NCBI RefSeq assembly: GCF_001482285.1
Contig: NZ_LOEP01000016.1
Location: 62,001 to 126,000 of the forward strand
DNA: 64,000 bases
Source of the DNA: Haloferax sp. Q22
GTDB taxonomy: Archaea; Halobacteriota; Halobacteria; Halobacteriales; Haloferacaceae
Reading direction: 5' to 3'
Of this stretch, positions 42,749 through 51,747 are shown piece after piece. The notes beneath the pieces are model-generated. The model was not told the origin of the DNA and searched no databases. It saw nothing but the letters and a program-made list of their open reading frames with translations. The stretch's first letter is position 1. Each line of letters opens with the position of its first letter. The position numbers and the translations under genes were made by a program.

Positions 42749-43534
42749 ATGTCGTCGTCGCGTTCCGTCTCGTCGCCGCCGTCCGCCGCCTCGGGGTCGC
42801 GTCGCGCCACCTCGCGGGTCGCCCTCGCCGCGCTCGTGGCCGCGAACCTCGTCCCGCTCGTCGGCGTCGTCTGGTTCGACTGGAGTCTGAAGGCGCTGCT
42901 CGTCGCCTACTGGCTCGAAAGCGGCGTCGTCGGCCTCCTGAACGTCCCCAAGATTCTCGCCGCCAGCGGCCGCGGCGACGGCGGGTCGAACATCAAGGCG
43001 ACCATTAACGGGAGGCCGGTGGAACTCTCACCGCCCGACGACCCCCGCGACGGCTTTCACCTCTACCCGTCGAACGTCCCCATCGCGGGCTTTTTCGCCA
43101 TGCACTACGGGATTTTCTGGGTCGTCCACGGCGTGTTCGTCTGGTCGTTCGACGCCTTCGCGGTCGGGGCCGGCGCGGTCGGCGGCGTCCCGCTCGGCGC
43201 GGTGCTCCTCGCCGCGGGCGCGACGGTTCTCAGCCACGGCGGGTCGTTCGCCGTCAACTTCGTCGGCCGCGGGGAGTACCGAAGCATCTCGCCCGGCAAA
43301 CAGATGTCCGAGCCCTACCGCCGGGTCATCGTCCTCCACCTGACCATCATCCTCGGCGCGTTCCTCGTCGCCTCCTCGGGCGCGCCCGCCGCGGCGCTCG
43401 TCGTCATGGTCGTCGTCAAGACCGCGCTCGACGCGGGCGCGCATCTCAGAGAGCACGCCCGAGCCAAAAAGCGGGCGAGGCGGGCGGACGAGCCGACTGG
43501 CGAGCGCATCGAGGTCCGCGACGCGTCGGCCTGA
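42749..43534 (+). CDS. DUF6498-like multi-span membrane protein
   Basis: A 261-residue integral membrane protein with about five or six spans and a Ser/Arg-rich N-terminus and basic C-terminus (HAREHARAKKRARRADE-like). The early segment WFDWSLKALLVAYWLESGVVGLLN resembles the DUF6498 start (a tryptophan then YWxE pattern). The function is unknown. It follows phnE after 74 nt on the same strand but has its own TATA-like TTTTTAT (42713-42719). Confidence 0.72.
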   Translation: MSSSRSVSSPPSAASGSRRATSRVALAALVAANLVPLVGVVWFDWSLKALLVAYWLESGVVGLLNVPKILAASGRGDGGSNIKATINGRPVELSPPDDPRDGFHLYPSNVPIAGFFAMHYGIFWVVHGVFVWSFDAFAVGAGAVGGVPLGAVLLAAGATVLSHGGSFAVNFVGRGEYRSISPGKQMSEPYRRVIVLHLTIILGAFLVASSGAPAAALVVMVVVKTALDAGAHLREHARAKKRARRADEPTGERIEVRDASA

Positions 43535-43559
43535 GGTCGGAGAGACGCCCCCGCCGCGC

Positions 43560-44156
43560 TCAGAAGTCGCCGAGGCTGGCCTGTCCGTCCGAGGAGTCGG
43601 CGAGTCCCGAGAGGTCGGCGGCGCGTGCGATGGTCTCGAAGAAGCCCTCGCGCTGGCTCCGGTCGTAGAGCGTCGCCGCGGGGTGAACCGAGAGGAGGAC
43701 GCGGTAGGAGGCGTCGCCGACGCGGGCGTCCACGACCGACCCGGACTCGCTCGTGATGGCGACGCCGCGGTCGAGTAGATGTTGCGAGGGGACCTTCCCG
43801 AGCGTGACGATTAGCTCGGGGTCGACGAGTTCGAGTTCGCGGGCGAGGTAGCCCCGGCAGTTCGACAGTTCGTCGCTCGTCGGGTCGCGGTTGTCCGGCG
43901 GGCGGCACCGCACGCAGTTGGTGATGCGAACGTCGGCGCGGGCGAGGCCGGCCTCGCGGAGCGCGTCGTCCAGCACGGAGCCGGAGCGACCCACGAACGG
44001 CTCGCCGCCCTCGTCTTCCTTCGCGCCCGGCGCTTCCCCGAGGAAGAGCAGGTCGGCGTCGTCGGGGCCGACCCCGTTGACGATGCGACTCCGCGAGTCG
44101 ACGAGTTCGGGGCATCGCTCACAGCCCGTCACGCAGAGGCCCTCCATGTGTTCCAT
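43560..44156 (-). CDS. udg: Uracil-DNA glycosylase, family 4 (Fe-S type)
   Basis: Removes uracil from DNA formed by cytosine deamination. The 198-residue protein has motif I GEAPGAKEDEGGEPFVGRSG (40-59), the NCVRCRPPDNRDP block, and motif II HPAAT. The Fe-S cysteines are C12, C15, C84 and C100. It is the last gene of a minus-strand set with DUF5786 and DUF99 genes, separated from DUF99 by 24 nt. Confidence 0.92.
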   Translation of the reverse strand: MEHMEGLCVTGCERCPELVDSRSRIVNGVGPDDADLLFLGEAPGAKEDEGGEPFVGRSGSVLDDALREAGLARADVRITNCVRCRPPDNRDPTSDELSNCRGYLARELELVDPELIVTLGKVPSQHLLDRGVAITSESGSVVDARVGDASYRVLLSVHPAATLYDRSQREGFFETIARAADLSGLADSSDGQASLGDF

Positions 44157-44180
44157 ACGGGGTTCGAGGACGGGGACGGC

Positions 44181-44792
44181 TTAATCCCCGGCGAAGCGTC
44201 GCGCGGCGCGGGCCGCCATCCGGGCCACGCGAATCGGCTCGGGCCGGCCGCCGGTCGGGGTAAAGCCGCGGACGACCCGCGCGGCCTCGTCATCGTCGCA
44301 GCCCGCGGTCCGGACGAACACCGACTCGCCGTTCACCTCGACGGGGCGGCGAGGCGGGGCCGCGCGATACGTGGCGAGTCGCCGGTCGAGCGCCGCGCCC
44401 GAGAAGTGAGCCGAGAGCGCGGGTTCGAGTCCCTCGCTCTCCTCGAAGGAGACCGAGAGCACCGGGCGGTCGAGGTCCGTGGCGAGGCGTTCGATGTCGA
44501 CGAGGTTGAACCACGCCGGGGCGATGCCGGAGATGAGCAGGTAGCGCACGTCTTCCCGGTCGAGCGAGGCGTACAGCGAGGCGATGGCGTCGGTCGCGTC
44601 GTCGCCGCCGACGGTGCACGTCTCGAAGGCGAGGCCGTCGACGACCCGGTCGGCGCGGACGACCGCGCCGCAGAGGACACTCTCCGGAGACGTGTCTGTC
44701 GAAAAATGAGCGCCGTCAGCGTCGTCTGTGGGTGCGCGCGCCGCCCCGGGGGAAGATTCCGCGACCCCGAGGGCGCGAGACCCCGACTTCAC
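44181..44792 (-). CDS. DUF99/endonuclease dU-like protein
   Basis: A 203-residue DUF99 (UPF0215) protein, from a GTG start: MKSGSRALGVAES, then SVLCGAVVRADRVVDG and YLLISGIAPAWFNLVD are family signatures. The fold is related to endonuclease V, and some members are reported to act on deoxyuridine-containing DNA. The start overlaps the stop of the DUF5786 gene by 4 nt (GTGA), and the uracil glycosylase gene follows by 24 nt, a context consistent with repair of deaminated bases. Confidence 0.85.
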   Translation of the reverse strand: MKSGSRALGVAESSPGAARAPTDDADGAHFSTDTSPESVLCGAVVRADRVVDGLAFETCTVGGDDATDAIASLYASLDREDVRYLLISGIAPAWFNLVDIERLATDLDRPVLSVSFEESEGLEPALSAHFSGAALDRRLATYRAAPPRRPVEVNGESVFVRTAGCDDDEAARVVRGFTPTGGRPEPIRVARMAARAARRFAGD

Positions 44793-44959
44793 TCGTCTTT
44801 AATCTCCTGGAGCCGGTCGAGGAGTTCGTCGTTGGACGCGCCGATTTCGAAATCGACTTCGCCCTCGTGTTTCTCCTCACTCGTCGTGACGCCGTCTTCC
44901 TCGTCGAAGTCGACGTTCTGGTCTCCTTGTTCGGACTCGTCGTAGCTCCCAAATCCCAT
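44789..44959 (-). CDS. DUF5786 small acidic haloarchaeal protein
   Basis: 56 residues starting MGFGSYDESEQ, the hallmark of the haloarchaeal DUF5786 family; the middle is Asp/Glu-rich and the end EIGASNDELLDRLQEIKDE could form a helix. The longer frame from 45004 is rejected since the family starts at this Met. The stop overlaps the next start (DUF99) by 4 nt, so the three genes DUF5786, DUF99 and udg are probably one transcript. Function unknown. Confidence 0.85.
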   Translation of the reverse strand: MGFGSYDESEQGDQNVDFDEEDGVTTSEEKHEGEVDFEIGASNDELLDRLQEIKDE

Positions 44960-45090
44960 ACACTCATACGTACACGACCGAGCCCCAAAAAGGATTTGTC
45001 GCACGAGTTCGACGTTTGGGGGCGAGTCGCGGTGTCGCGGGGAACGTCTCGCCCGTCCGACTTTTTCCGTTCGGGCGCGTACGCGGAGGT

Positions 45091-45717
45091 ATGGAAGTCA
45101 TCCCAGTCACCGCCGACGCCGAGACCTTCACCTGCAACGCCTACCTCGTCCTCGGCGAGCGAACCGTCCTCGTCGACGCCGGGACGATGCCGGGCGTCGA
45201 GGCGGTCGTCGCCGAGCATACCGACGACCTCGACGCGGTGGTCGTCACTCACCAGCACTCCGACCACGTGGGCGAACTCGACGCGGTGGTCGAGCGGTTC
45301 GACCCGGACGTGTACGCCTACGCCGACCACCCGCTTCGGACCCACGAACTCGAAGACGGCGACCACGTCGAGATGGGCGACGAGTCGTTCGAAGTCGTCT
45401 ACACGCCCGGCCACGCCGACGACCACGTCTCGCTCGTGAGCGGGCGGTCGCTGTTCTCCGGCGACGTGTTCGTCTACAACGACGGCGCGTTCGACGACGG
45501 CAGTTTCGGCCGCACCGACATGCCGGGACAGTCCCGCGAGCGCCTCATCAGCAGCCTGCACACGCTCCTCGACCGCTTGCCCTCGACCGTCAAGGCGCTG
45601 TACGCCGGGCACGGTGACCCCTTCGAGAACGAGGCCGGCGGCGACACCGTCCGCGACGCGCTCGAACGCGCCATCGAACGCGCGGAACGCCGCGAGCCGA
45701 AGTACCCGGAGGCCTGA
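45091..45717 (+). CDS. Metallo-beta-lactamase fold hydrolase
   Basis: A 208-residue MBL-fold protein, small and glyoxalase II-like. The metal site THQHSDHVG gives H54, H56, D58 and H59; YTPGHADDHVSL and a GDVFVYND strand supply the next ligands, and the end YAGHGDPF the last His. The substrate is unknown (thioesters, phosphodiesters and lactones are used in the family). ATG 45091 is chosen because the fold starts at MEVIPV. The following membrane protein gene starts 1 nt after its stop. Confidence 0.9.
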   Translation: MEVIPVTADAETFTCNAYLVLGERTVLVDAGTMPGVEAVVAEHTDDLDAVVVTHQHSDHVGELDAVVERFDPDVYAYADHPLRTHELEDGDHVEMGDESFEVVYTPGHADDHVSLVSGRSLFSGDVFVYNDGAFDDGSFGRTDMPGQSRERLISSLHTLLDRLPSTVKALYAGHGDPFENEAGGDTVRDALERAIERAERREPKYPEA

Positions 45718-45718
45718 G

Positions 45719-46099
45719 ATGGCGACCGACACATCCCGGGGCGCGGGCGACGGCCTGACGCGACTGCACTACGTCGGCGTCGGTCTCGCGGCCGTGACCG
45801 GCGTGATTCACCTCGTGCTCGGCGCGGGCGCGCTGGCCGCGAACCTCGCCGACCCGCTCGGCATCGCGTTCATCGGGGCCGCGGCGGGCTTCGCGGCCGG
45901 CATCGTCGGCATCCTGCGCGGCGACGAGCGACTCCGCCCGCGAGTGGTGTTGCTCGGCATCCCCTTCACCGCCGGACAGGTGGTCCTCTACGTCGCGCTC
46001 AACTGGCCGGACATCTTCGGTATCGGCGGTATCGTGGACAAACTCGTCCAGCTAGCGCTGCTCGCGGTACTGTTCGCGCTGTATCGGCGAGACGCCTGA
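45719..46099 (+). CDS. Four-span membrane protein coupled to MBL gene
   Basis: A 126-residue protein with about four spans (approx. 18-38, 45-63, 73-94, 103-121). The start RLHYVGVGLAAVTGVIHLVLG resembles a haloarchaeal membrane family I cannot name for certain. It begins 1 nt after the stop of the MBL-fold gene, so translation is probably coupled. It is convergent with the L40e gene. Confidence 0.75.
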   Translation: MATDTSRGAGDGLTRLHYVGVGLAAVTGVIHLVLGAGALAANLADPLGIAFIGAAAGFAAGIVGILRGDERLRPRVVLLGIPFTAGQVVLYVALNWPDIFGIGGIVDKLVQLALLAVLFALYRRDA

Positions 46100-46116
46100 G
46101 AGAGAAGCGTGCGGGC

Positions 46117-46263
46117 TTACGCGGCGCGGCGTTCCTTCGACTTGGGTCGAAGGTGCTTGTAGCCGCACTTGCGGCACTGCTTGGCCTTCTGGGGGTTACG
46201 CGCGTTGCACCGCATGCAGATCTGCTTCTCGAGCGTCCGCTTCGTCGCAGCGTCACTAGCCAT
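46117..46263 (-). CDS. rpl40e: Large subunit ribosomal protein L40e
   Basis: A 48-residue zinc ribbon ribosomal protein. The cysteines C16, C19 (CMRC) and C30, C33 (CRKC) bind zinc; the rest is basic ([13 protein letters not shown]). ATG 46263 is the family start and lies 28 nt after a TATA-like CGTTATACG on the minus strand. In eukaryotes the homologue is fused to ubiquitin; here it is stand-alone. Confidence 0.95.
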   Translation of the reverse strand: MASDAATKRTLEKQICMRCNARNPQKAKQCRKCGYKHLRPKSKERRAA

Positions 46264-46376
46264 GCTTACGAGTCCCGCCGCCGGTCGTATAACGCTTGCG
46301 AGACACACCGCCGGCGCTCGCGGCGCCCTCGGCAGTCGTCCGGATGGGTCGGAAAACGCGGCGGTCCGCGGCGCGT

Positions 46377-46643
46377 CTACGCGCCGGCCTGGCTCAGCGC
46401 CGATTCGATGTCGTCGCGCTGGGTGACGCCCACGAAGCGGTCGACGATGCCGTCGTCGTTCTCGACGATGAGCGTCGGGAGCGAGCGAACCTGATACTGG
46501 TTGGCAACGTCCTGTTCTTCGTCGACGTCGACCTTGACGAACTCGACGTTCTCGTAGTCGCCCTCGAGGTCGTCGAGAATCGGGTCCTGCGTCTTACAAG
46601 GGCCGCACCAGTCCGCGTAAAAGTCCAAGAGTCGAACAGTCAT
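46377..46643 (-). CDS. trxA: Thioredoxin family protein
   Basis: An 88-residue short thioredoxin-like protein with active-site WCGPC (C13, C16), the cis-proline segment VRSLPTLIV and [11 protein letters not shown]. It lacks the first beta-alpha unit of classical thioredoxin (about 105 residues), as in archaeal glutaredoxin-like thioredoxins. ATG 46643 is chosen because the first strand is [12 protein letters not shown]. It lies upstream of L40e with 113 nt between. Confidence 0.92.
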   Translation of the reverse strand: MTVRLLDFYADWCGPCKTQDPILDDLEGDYENVEFVKVDVDEEQDVANQYQVRSLPTLIVENDDGIVDRFVGVTQRDDIESALSQAGA

Positions 46644-46864
46644 CGTATCCCGACGCAACTTGCCTGCCCCCGCGCATAAGGATTACTCATGGGCCCGCGG
46701 CTCTCCGGTTGTGCTTCCAGTCATGCAAAACGGGTTCCGACCCGTCGGTCCCCGAGACGGCCGCGAGCGGGCTCGTTCGATGAGCGCGTTTTTTCGGCCC
46801 GCGCCGGGGCGCGTTTCGAGCGCGAGCCGAAACGTTTACGCGGCGGACGCACGGACGGTGGGAC

Positions 46865-47029
46865 ATGAGCAAGGGCCAGAACAGCGGCGGTCTGATGTCG
46901 AGCGCGGGCCTCGTCCGCTACTTCGACGCGGAGGACCGCAACGCGATTCGAGTCGACCCCAAGACCGTCGTCGCCACGGGAGCGCTGTTCGGCATCGGTA
47001 TTCTGGTGCTGAACGCGCTCGCGCTCTGA
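46865..47029 (+). CDS. Sec61-beta/SecG preprotein translocase subunit
   Basis: 54 residues: a Gly/Ser-rich cytosolic start ([20 protein letters not shown]), the conserved [17 protein letters not shown], and one C-terminal transmembrane helix ([16 protein letters not shown]). This is the archaeal Sec61-beta pattern, the tail-anchored third subunit of the protein channel. It is often missed because of its size. pdxT follows 55 nt downstream on the same strand. Confidence 0.95.
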   Translation: MSKGQNSGGLMSSAGLVRYFDAEDRNAIRVDPKTVVATGALFGIGILVLNALAL

Positions 47030-47084
47030 ACCGCGCCGACCGCCGAACGGACGCTTTTTGTCCGCGGCTTCCCGAGACCCCTCC

Positions 47085-47693
47085 ATGACTACGCTACGCG
47101 CCGGCGTCGTCGCCGTGCAGGGCGACGTGTCCGAGCACGCCGACGCCGTCGAGCGGGCCGCTGCGGCCCACGGCGTCGACGCCGAAATCGTTGAGATTCG
47201 AAGCGACGGCCTCGTCCCCGACTGCGACGTGTTACTCATGCCGGGCGGCGAGTCCACGACCATCTCTCGACTCCTCGAACGCGAGGGCATCGACGACGAG
47301 ATTCGCGCCCACGTCGACGCCGGCAAACCCGTCCTCGCCACCTGCGCCGGCCTCATCGTCGCCTCCCGCGACGCCAAAGACGACCGCGTGACGACGCTCG
47401 ACCTCCTCGACGTGACGGTCGACCGCAACGCCTTCGGCCGACAGGTCGACAGCTTCGAGGCCCCGCTAGATGTGGCCGGCCTCGACTCGCCGTTCCCCGC
47501 GGTGTTCATCCGCGCGCCCCTCATCGACGAGGTCGGCGAGGGCGTGGAGGTGCTCGCCGAGTGGGACGGCAACCCGGTCGCCGTCCGCGACGGCCCCGTC
47601 GTCGGTACCTCGTTCCATCCCGAACTGACGCCCGATAGCCGCATCCACGACCTCGCGTTCTTCGACGAACTGGCGGTCGAAGTCGACGCCTGA
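47085..47693 (+). CDS. pdxT: Pyridoxal 5'-phosphate synthase, glutaminase subunit
   Basis: Supplies ammonia to PdxS for PLP synthesis. The 202-residue class I amidotransferase has AGVVAVQGDVSEHADA at the start, LMPGGESTTISRLL, Cys87 in VLATCAGLIV, FVRAP-like IRAPLIDEV, and the His-Glu end SFHPELT. PdxS is not present in the window. The gene is flanked by Sec61-beta (55 nt upstream) and hisE (75 nt downstream), all in one direction. Confidence 0.95.
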   Translation: MTTLRAGVVAVQGDVSEHADAVERAAAAHGVDAEIVEIRSDGLVPDCDVLLMPGGESTTISRLLEREGIDDEIRAHVDAGKPVLATCAGLIVASRDAKDDRVTTLDLLDVTVDRNAFGRQVDSFEAPLDVAGLDSPFPAVFIRAPLIDEVGEGVEVLAEWDGNPVAVRDGPVVGTSFHPELTPDSRIHDLAFFDELAVEVDA

Positions 47694-47767
47694 GCGACCG
47701 GCTAGCTGGCAGAGTGGCGGCCGCCCGAACCAGAGGGTCTTTTTCCGCGCCCGCCCGTCGTGCGACC

Positions 47768-48070
47768 ATGGACGCCGACACCCCGACCGAGGAGGTCTTA
47801 GACGAACTCTTTGGGACCATCGAGTCGCGCAAGGCGGAACTCCCCGAAGACTCCTACACGACGACGCTTTTCACCCACGAGAAAGGCGAGAACTACGTCC
47901 TCGAAAAGCTCGGCGAGGAGATGACAGAGACCATCCTCGCGGCCAAGGACGACGACCGCGAGGAACTGCTCTACGAGAGCGCCGACCTCGTCTACCACCT
48001 GCTTGTCCTGCTGTCGATGAAGGACGCCTCGCTCGACGACCTGCGCGAAGAGCTGAAAGCACGGTTCTGA
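47768..48070 (+). CDS. hisE: Phosphoribosyl-ATP pyrophosphatase
   Basis: Second step of histidine synthesis. The 100-residue MazG-like protein has the metal-binding helix pattern EKLGEEMTETILAAK and the second helix ELLYESADLVYHLLVLL, matching HisE; the N-terminal part SYTTTLFTHEKGENYVLEK is also typical. It is stand-alone, not fused to HisI. ATG 47768 begins the family; the earlier frame is not conserved. Confidence 0.94.
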   Translation: MDADTPTEEVLDELFGTIESRKAELPEDSYTTTLFTHEKGENYVLEKLGEEMTETILAAKDDDREELLYESADLVYHLLVLLSMKDASLDDLREELKARF

Positions 48071-48314
48071 GACCGTCTTCCCGGACGGCTCTCCACGGCC
48101 GCACCCCGCAACGCGGCGTCGGCGTTCGACCGTCGCCGCTTGCTGGTCGTCGCCCGCAGTTTCCGGACGAGACGGCCCGATTGCAAAGCACCAAGAGCGT
48201 GGACTCACGATAGCGCACTCTCTCGATGCACGCCCCCCGAACCCGCGTCCGCCAGTCCGTTCCCGCGCACCCCACGCCCCACCGCGCCGCGCCCGCCTCC
48301 CGAGGGTCGGCCGC

Positions 48315-49568
48315 GTGAGTCGGCTGTTCGGCGGCGACGAGCCGTCAGTCGAGTTCGTCGCCGGGAGCCTCATCGCGGGCGTCTTCTTCGGCGGCGTCGG
48401 CGCGGGCGTCGCCTTCCCGACGCTGCCGACGCTCGGTCCCATCATCGGCATCACGCCGTTCGTGGTCGGTCTCATCCTCTCTGCGAACCGGTTCACCCGA
48501 CTGGTCGTGAACACGCCCGCCGGGCAGATACTCGACCGGATGGGGACCCGCCGGCCGATGATAGCCGGATTCGTCGTGCAGGGGCTGTCGCCGTTCGGCT
48601 ACGTCCTCGGACTGAACCCCGGTCCGATTCCGCTCGACAGCGCGACTATCTTCCTCCTGTCGCGGGCCTGCTGGGGCGTCGGCTCGGCGTTCGTCTTCGT
48701 CGGCGCGTTCAGCACCATCACGCACGTCACCTCGGGCGAAAACCGCGGGAAGTGGGTCGGCTACATGCGCGGCGGGCAGAGCCTCGGCTTCCCCGCGGGT
48801 CTCGTCGTCGGCGGCCTCGTCACCGACGCGTTCGGCTACGCCACCGCGTTCGCCGTCGCGGGGTTCGCGGGCCTGTTCGCCGCCCTCGTCGCCATCTCCG
48901 TCCTCCCGGACGTGCAGACCGACGTGACGGCGGCGAGTTCGCTCCGCGACGTGCCGCGGCTGGTGCGCTCGGACATCCGCATCTTCACCGTCGGCACCGT
49001 CAACTTCGCCGTCCGATTCCTGTTTGCGGGCGTCCTCCTCTCGACGGCCGTGCTGTACGCGACGGCGAACGACATCTCTCTCGGCGGCCTCTCCGGAGCC
49101 GGCGTCAGCGGCGTCGTGATGGCCGTCGGCGTCGTCGCGTCGAGCGTCACGACGCTCGTCGTCGGGCGGTACTCCGACCGTCTGTCGAACCGCGCGGCGC
49201 TGACGCTGCCCGCACTGGGCGTCCTCGCGTCCGGGTTCGCGCTGTTGGCGCTCGTGCCGACGCTCCCTTCGACGCTCGCGGGCGTGGCGCTCATCGGCAT
49301 CGGCGTCGGCGGGTCGAACCCGCCGCTTCTGGCCTATCTCGGCGACCTCAGTCCGGCCGACGACGTGGGGAAACTCGGCGGCGTCTACAACGTCTTCGGC
49401 GACTCGGGGTCGACGCTCGGCCCGCTCGTGGCCGTCCCGCTGGCCGAGGTGGTCGGCTTCCGCGTCGAGTACCTCGCCTGCGTCGCGCTCGTGGTTGTCG
49501 TCGGACTGCTCGTAGCGCGGACGCTCTACGGGGAGGCCGCGACGGCACCGCGGTCGGAACTGTCGTGA
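48315..49568 (+). CDS. Major facilitator superfamily transporter
   Basis: A 417-residue transporter with twelve predicted spans. The loop between spans 2 and 3 reads GQILDRMGTRRPM, the MFS motif; the mirror loop in the second half is GRYSDRLSNRAAL. The substrate is unknown. The GTG at 48315 is used because the fold starts soon after, and no ATG is suitably placed. The 244 nt before it (48071-48314) show no gene. Confidence 0.88.
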   Translation: MSRLFGGDEPSVEFVAGSLIAGVFFGGVGAGVAFPTLPTLGPIIGITPFVVGLILSANRFTRLVVNTPAGQILDRMGTRRPMIAGFVVQGLSPFGYVLGLNPGPIPLDSATIFLLSRACWGVGSAFVFVGAFSTITHVTSGENRGKWVGYMRGGQSLGFPAGLVVGGLVTDAFGYATAFAVAGFAGLFAALVAISVLPDVQTDVTAASSLRDVPRLVRSDIRIFTVGTVNFAVRFLFAGVLLSTAVLYATANDISLGGLSGAGVSGVVMAVGVVASSVTTLVVGRYSDRLSNRAALTLPALGVLASGFALLALVPTLPSTLAGVALIGIGVGGSNPPLLAYLGDLSPADDVGKLGGVYNVFGDSGSTLGPLVAVPLAEVVGFRVEYLACVALVVVVGLLVARTLYGEAATAPRSELS

Positions 49569-49598
49569 GAAATCGCGTCGGGCGCGGGTCGAACGGCG

Positions 49599-50267
49599 CT
49601 ACTTGAACTCGATGCCGAGGTCGTGCAGGCCGTCGTTGTTCTGTGCGACGTTGATGAGAAGCGGCGTCACCGCCTCGATTTCGGGGGCGTTGGCGAGGCC
49701 GCCGCCGTCGAGGGCGCGGAGGCCGTCGATGCCCTCGGCGAGCAGGCGCACCGTCTCCTTCGCGTCCTCGTCGTCGGCGACGAGGAGCGTGTCGATGCCG
49801 AGGTCGGCGTCGAGGTCGGCCAGTCGGCCGGCCGCGAGGTTGTGGAACGCGCCGACGACCGGCACGTCGTCGGGAGCCGCGTCGGCGACGAGCGCCGTCA
49901 CGCTCCCCGCCTTCGGCGGGTGGTAGTGGAAGCCGTCGTCGTCGCGCTTGATGCCCGCGGCGGGCGTGACGAGCACGTCGCCCTCGGACAGGGAGTCGAC
50001 GACGGCCTCGACGGTGTCGGAGACGTGGTACGGCGGCACGGCGAGGACGACCACGGAGGCGCGGTCGGCGGCCATCTCGTTCGTGAAGCCGTTTACCTTC
50101 ACGTCGCGGCCGCGGCTGGAGAGTTCGGTCTCGTACTCGTCGGCCTTCGCGCGGGCCTTGTCGGGGTCGCGCGACCCGATGATGACCTCGTGGTCGGTGT
50201 GGTAGGCCCAGCGGAGGGCGAGGCCCTCGCCGATGTCGCCGGTCCCACCGAGGAGTGCGATTCGCAT
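49599..50267 (-). CDS. npdG: NADPH:F420 oxidoreductase-like protein
   Basis: A 222-residue Rossmann protein. The start MRIALLGGTGDIGEGLALRW is the NADP-binding motif; GSRDPDKARAKADEY contains the Ser/Arg pair expected for NADPH phosphate; and the AVPPYHVSDTV and GAFHNLAAGRL blocks fit the F420H2:NADP oxidoreductase (Npd/Fno) family. It would transfer hydride between F420 and NADP+. ATG 50267 starts directly at the first strand. Confidence 0.86.
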   Translation of the reverse strand: MRIALLGGTGDIGEGLALRWAYHTDHEVIIGSRDPDKARAKADEYETELSSRGRDVKVNGFTNEMAADRASVVVLAVPPYHVSDTVEAVVDSLSEGDVLVTPAAGIKRDDDGFHYHPPKAGSVTALVADAAPDDVPVVGAFHNLAAGRLADLDADLGIDTLLVADDEDAKETVRLLAEGIDGLRALDGGGLANAPEIEAVTPLLINVAQNNDGLHDLGIEFK

Positions 50268-50346
50268 ACTCACACCTCCGGACCGAGCCGACCTAAAGGG
50301 TTGTGCGACCGGTCGGTTCTGCCTGTGTCCGCGAGGAGAAAACGCT

Positions 50347-50574
50347 ATGGGTTCAAAGAACTGTCATGAAAGCGTGAACGAATCGAGGTACTTTCAGGCG
50401 CTGACGCTGTGGTTCGTCGTGCTGATTTTCATGCAGACTGCGCCGGGTCTCGACGGTATCCTCGGAACCGCGCTCGGTGTCTTCTGTATCGCGCTGATAT
50501 GGGTGCTGCCGGTGTATCTCGTCGTCAGGCTGGTCGACGACCTCGGCGCACGGTTCGGGAGTCGGTCCGGCTGA
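50347..50574 (+). CDS. Small two-span membrane protein
   Basis: 75 residues with two membrane spans (about 17-37 and 42-62). The N-terminus MGSKNCHESVNESRYFQ contains a Cys. No family recognised. ATG 50347 is chosen over the longer frame by composition. It ends 4 nt before the convergent small membrane protein gene. Confidence 0.58.
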   Translation: MGSKNCHESVNESRYFQALTLWFVVLIFMQTAPGLDGILGTALGVFCIALIWVLPVYLVVRLVDDLGARFGSRSG

Positions 50575-50578
50575 GGCG

Positions 50579-50791
50579 TCAGGCGTCGTCGTCGGACTCG
50601 AAGAGCGCCTGCACCCGCTCGAAGCCGTCGCGGTAGACGAGCCACCACGCGACCACCGGGGCCAAAAGCAGGAGCGGCCCGACGAGGAACAACTGCGTGA
50701 ACGGGTCCGGCGGGAGGAGGTACGTCCCGACGACGACCACGACGGCGTCGAGCGCGAGCAGCGTGACGACGAAGGCGCGGAGGTGTCCCAT
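50579..50791 (-). CDS. Small two-span membrane protein downstream of HAD gene
   Basis: 70 residues with two hydrophobic segments (about 5-26 and 33-52) and an acidic C-terminus (ALFESDDDA). It lies 49 nt after the HAD hydrolase gene on the same strand and is probably cotranscribed with it. Function unknown. Confidence 0.65.
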   Translation of the reverse strand: MGHLRAFVVTLLALDAVVVVVGTYLLPPDPFTQLFLVGPLLLLAPVVAWWLVYRDGFERVQALFESDDDA

Positions 50792-50840
50792 CAGCGGCCC
50801 TCCGGCGTCGAAACGGGTGTCGGAGTCAGCGTCCGAGCCA

Positions 50841-51695
50841 TCAGTCGAGCAGGTCCGGAAGCTCGTTCACGTCCTCGACGACGGCGGCCGCGCCGATTTC
50901 CGAGAACTTCTGTCGGCCGTCGTCGCCAGTCAGGCCGCCGGAGAGGACGCCGACGCCGTAGTAGACGCGGTCGGGGTCGGCGGCGTCGGCGTTCAGCGCC
51001 GTCTTCACGTCGTCGAGGGTGTCGCCGACGAAGACGACCGAGTCGGCTCCGAGGCGCTCTGCAACCGTCACGAGCGCGGCCGGGTGGGGCTTGCCCTCCT
51101 CCCAGTCGTCCATCGTGAACCGGTGGTCGTCGGCCACGTCGAGGCCGACGCGGTCGAGCGCGATGTCGGCCTCGGCGCTGGGGCGACCGGTGACGACGCC
51201 AAGTTCGCGGTCGCCGAGGGCGTCGAGTGTCTCCTGACGGAGGAGCACGGGTTCGTCGTGGATGTAGCCGGCGGCCTCGAACGGCGGCTCGCCGTCTTCG
51301 AGGTCGCCGTAAAGGTCGCTTCCGAGGTAGAGCGCCTGAAACGTCTCGCGGAGCGCCTCGGGGTCCCACTCGTCGAAGACGACGCTCGGGTCGGAAAACA
51401 GGGCTTCGACGGTCGCCTCGGCGGCGTCGAGGCCGCCGCCGCGGGTCTCGATTTCGTCGGTGAACTCGGCGACCGACAGGTCGGTCTCGCGGGCAGCGAG
51501 GACGTACAGCGCCGCCGCGTACGTCAGTTCCCAGTCGTTGTTGAAGCCGCCGGCGTCCTTGAACAGTTGGACCTCGTCGCGGGAGATGGTCGTGCCGTAG
51601 TGTCGGTCCACGGATTCGACGATGGCGCGCCGGTAAGAGTCGGCGACGTCGACGAGCACTCCGTCGATATCGAGGACGACAGCGTCCGCGTGCAT
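50841..51695 (-). CDS. HAD-superfamily hydrolase (subfamily IA, TIGR01548 type)
   Basis: A 284-residue HAD hydrolase. Motif I is [10 protein letters not shown] near the N-terminus, motif II VVTGRPS, the Lys in EEGKPHP and the acidic [14 protein letters not shown] motif. A long helical cap (about 30-150) fits the TIGR01548 group, which is common in haloarchaea and often lies near histidine-synthesis genes elsewhere. The substrate is unknown. It is transcribed together with the small membrane protein downstream. Confidence 0.85.
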   Translation of the reverse strand: MHADAVVLDIDGVLVDVADSYRRAIVESVDRHYGTTISRDEVQLFKDAGGFNNDWELTYAAALYVLAARETDLSVAEFTDEIETRGGGLDAAEATVEALFSDPSVVFDEWDPEALRETFQALYLGSDLYGDLEDGEPPFEAAGYIHDEPVLLRQETLDALGDRELGVVTGRPSAEADIALDRVGLDVADDHRFTMDDWEEGKPHPAALVTVAERLGADSVVFVGDTLDDVKTALNADAADPDRVYYGVGVLSGGLTGDDGRQKFSEIGAAAVVEDVNELPDLLD

Positions 51696-51747
51696 ACCGG
51701 AACCGCGCGGCGAGCGGGCAAGTGCCTTACTCTTGGGCCCGAGCGGA

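Noticed and set aside
46687-46864. Short frames between thioredoxin and Sec61-beta genes
   Set aside because: Arg-rich in both directions, no start context or conserved motif; most likely the divergent promoter region.
48071-48314. Possible gene in the 244-nt gap between hisE and the MFS gene
   Set aside because: All frames are Arg/Pro-rich with no start matching a TATA-like element; nothing recognisable.
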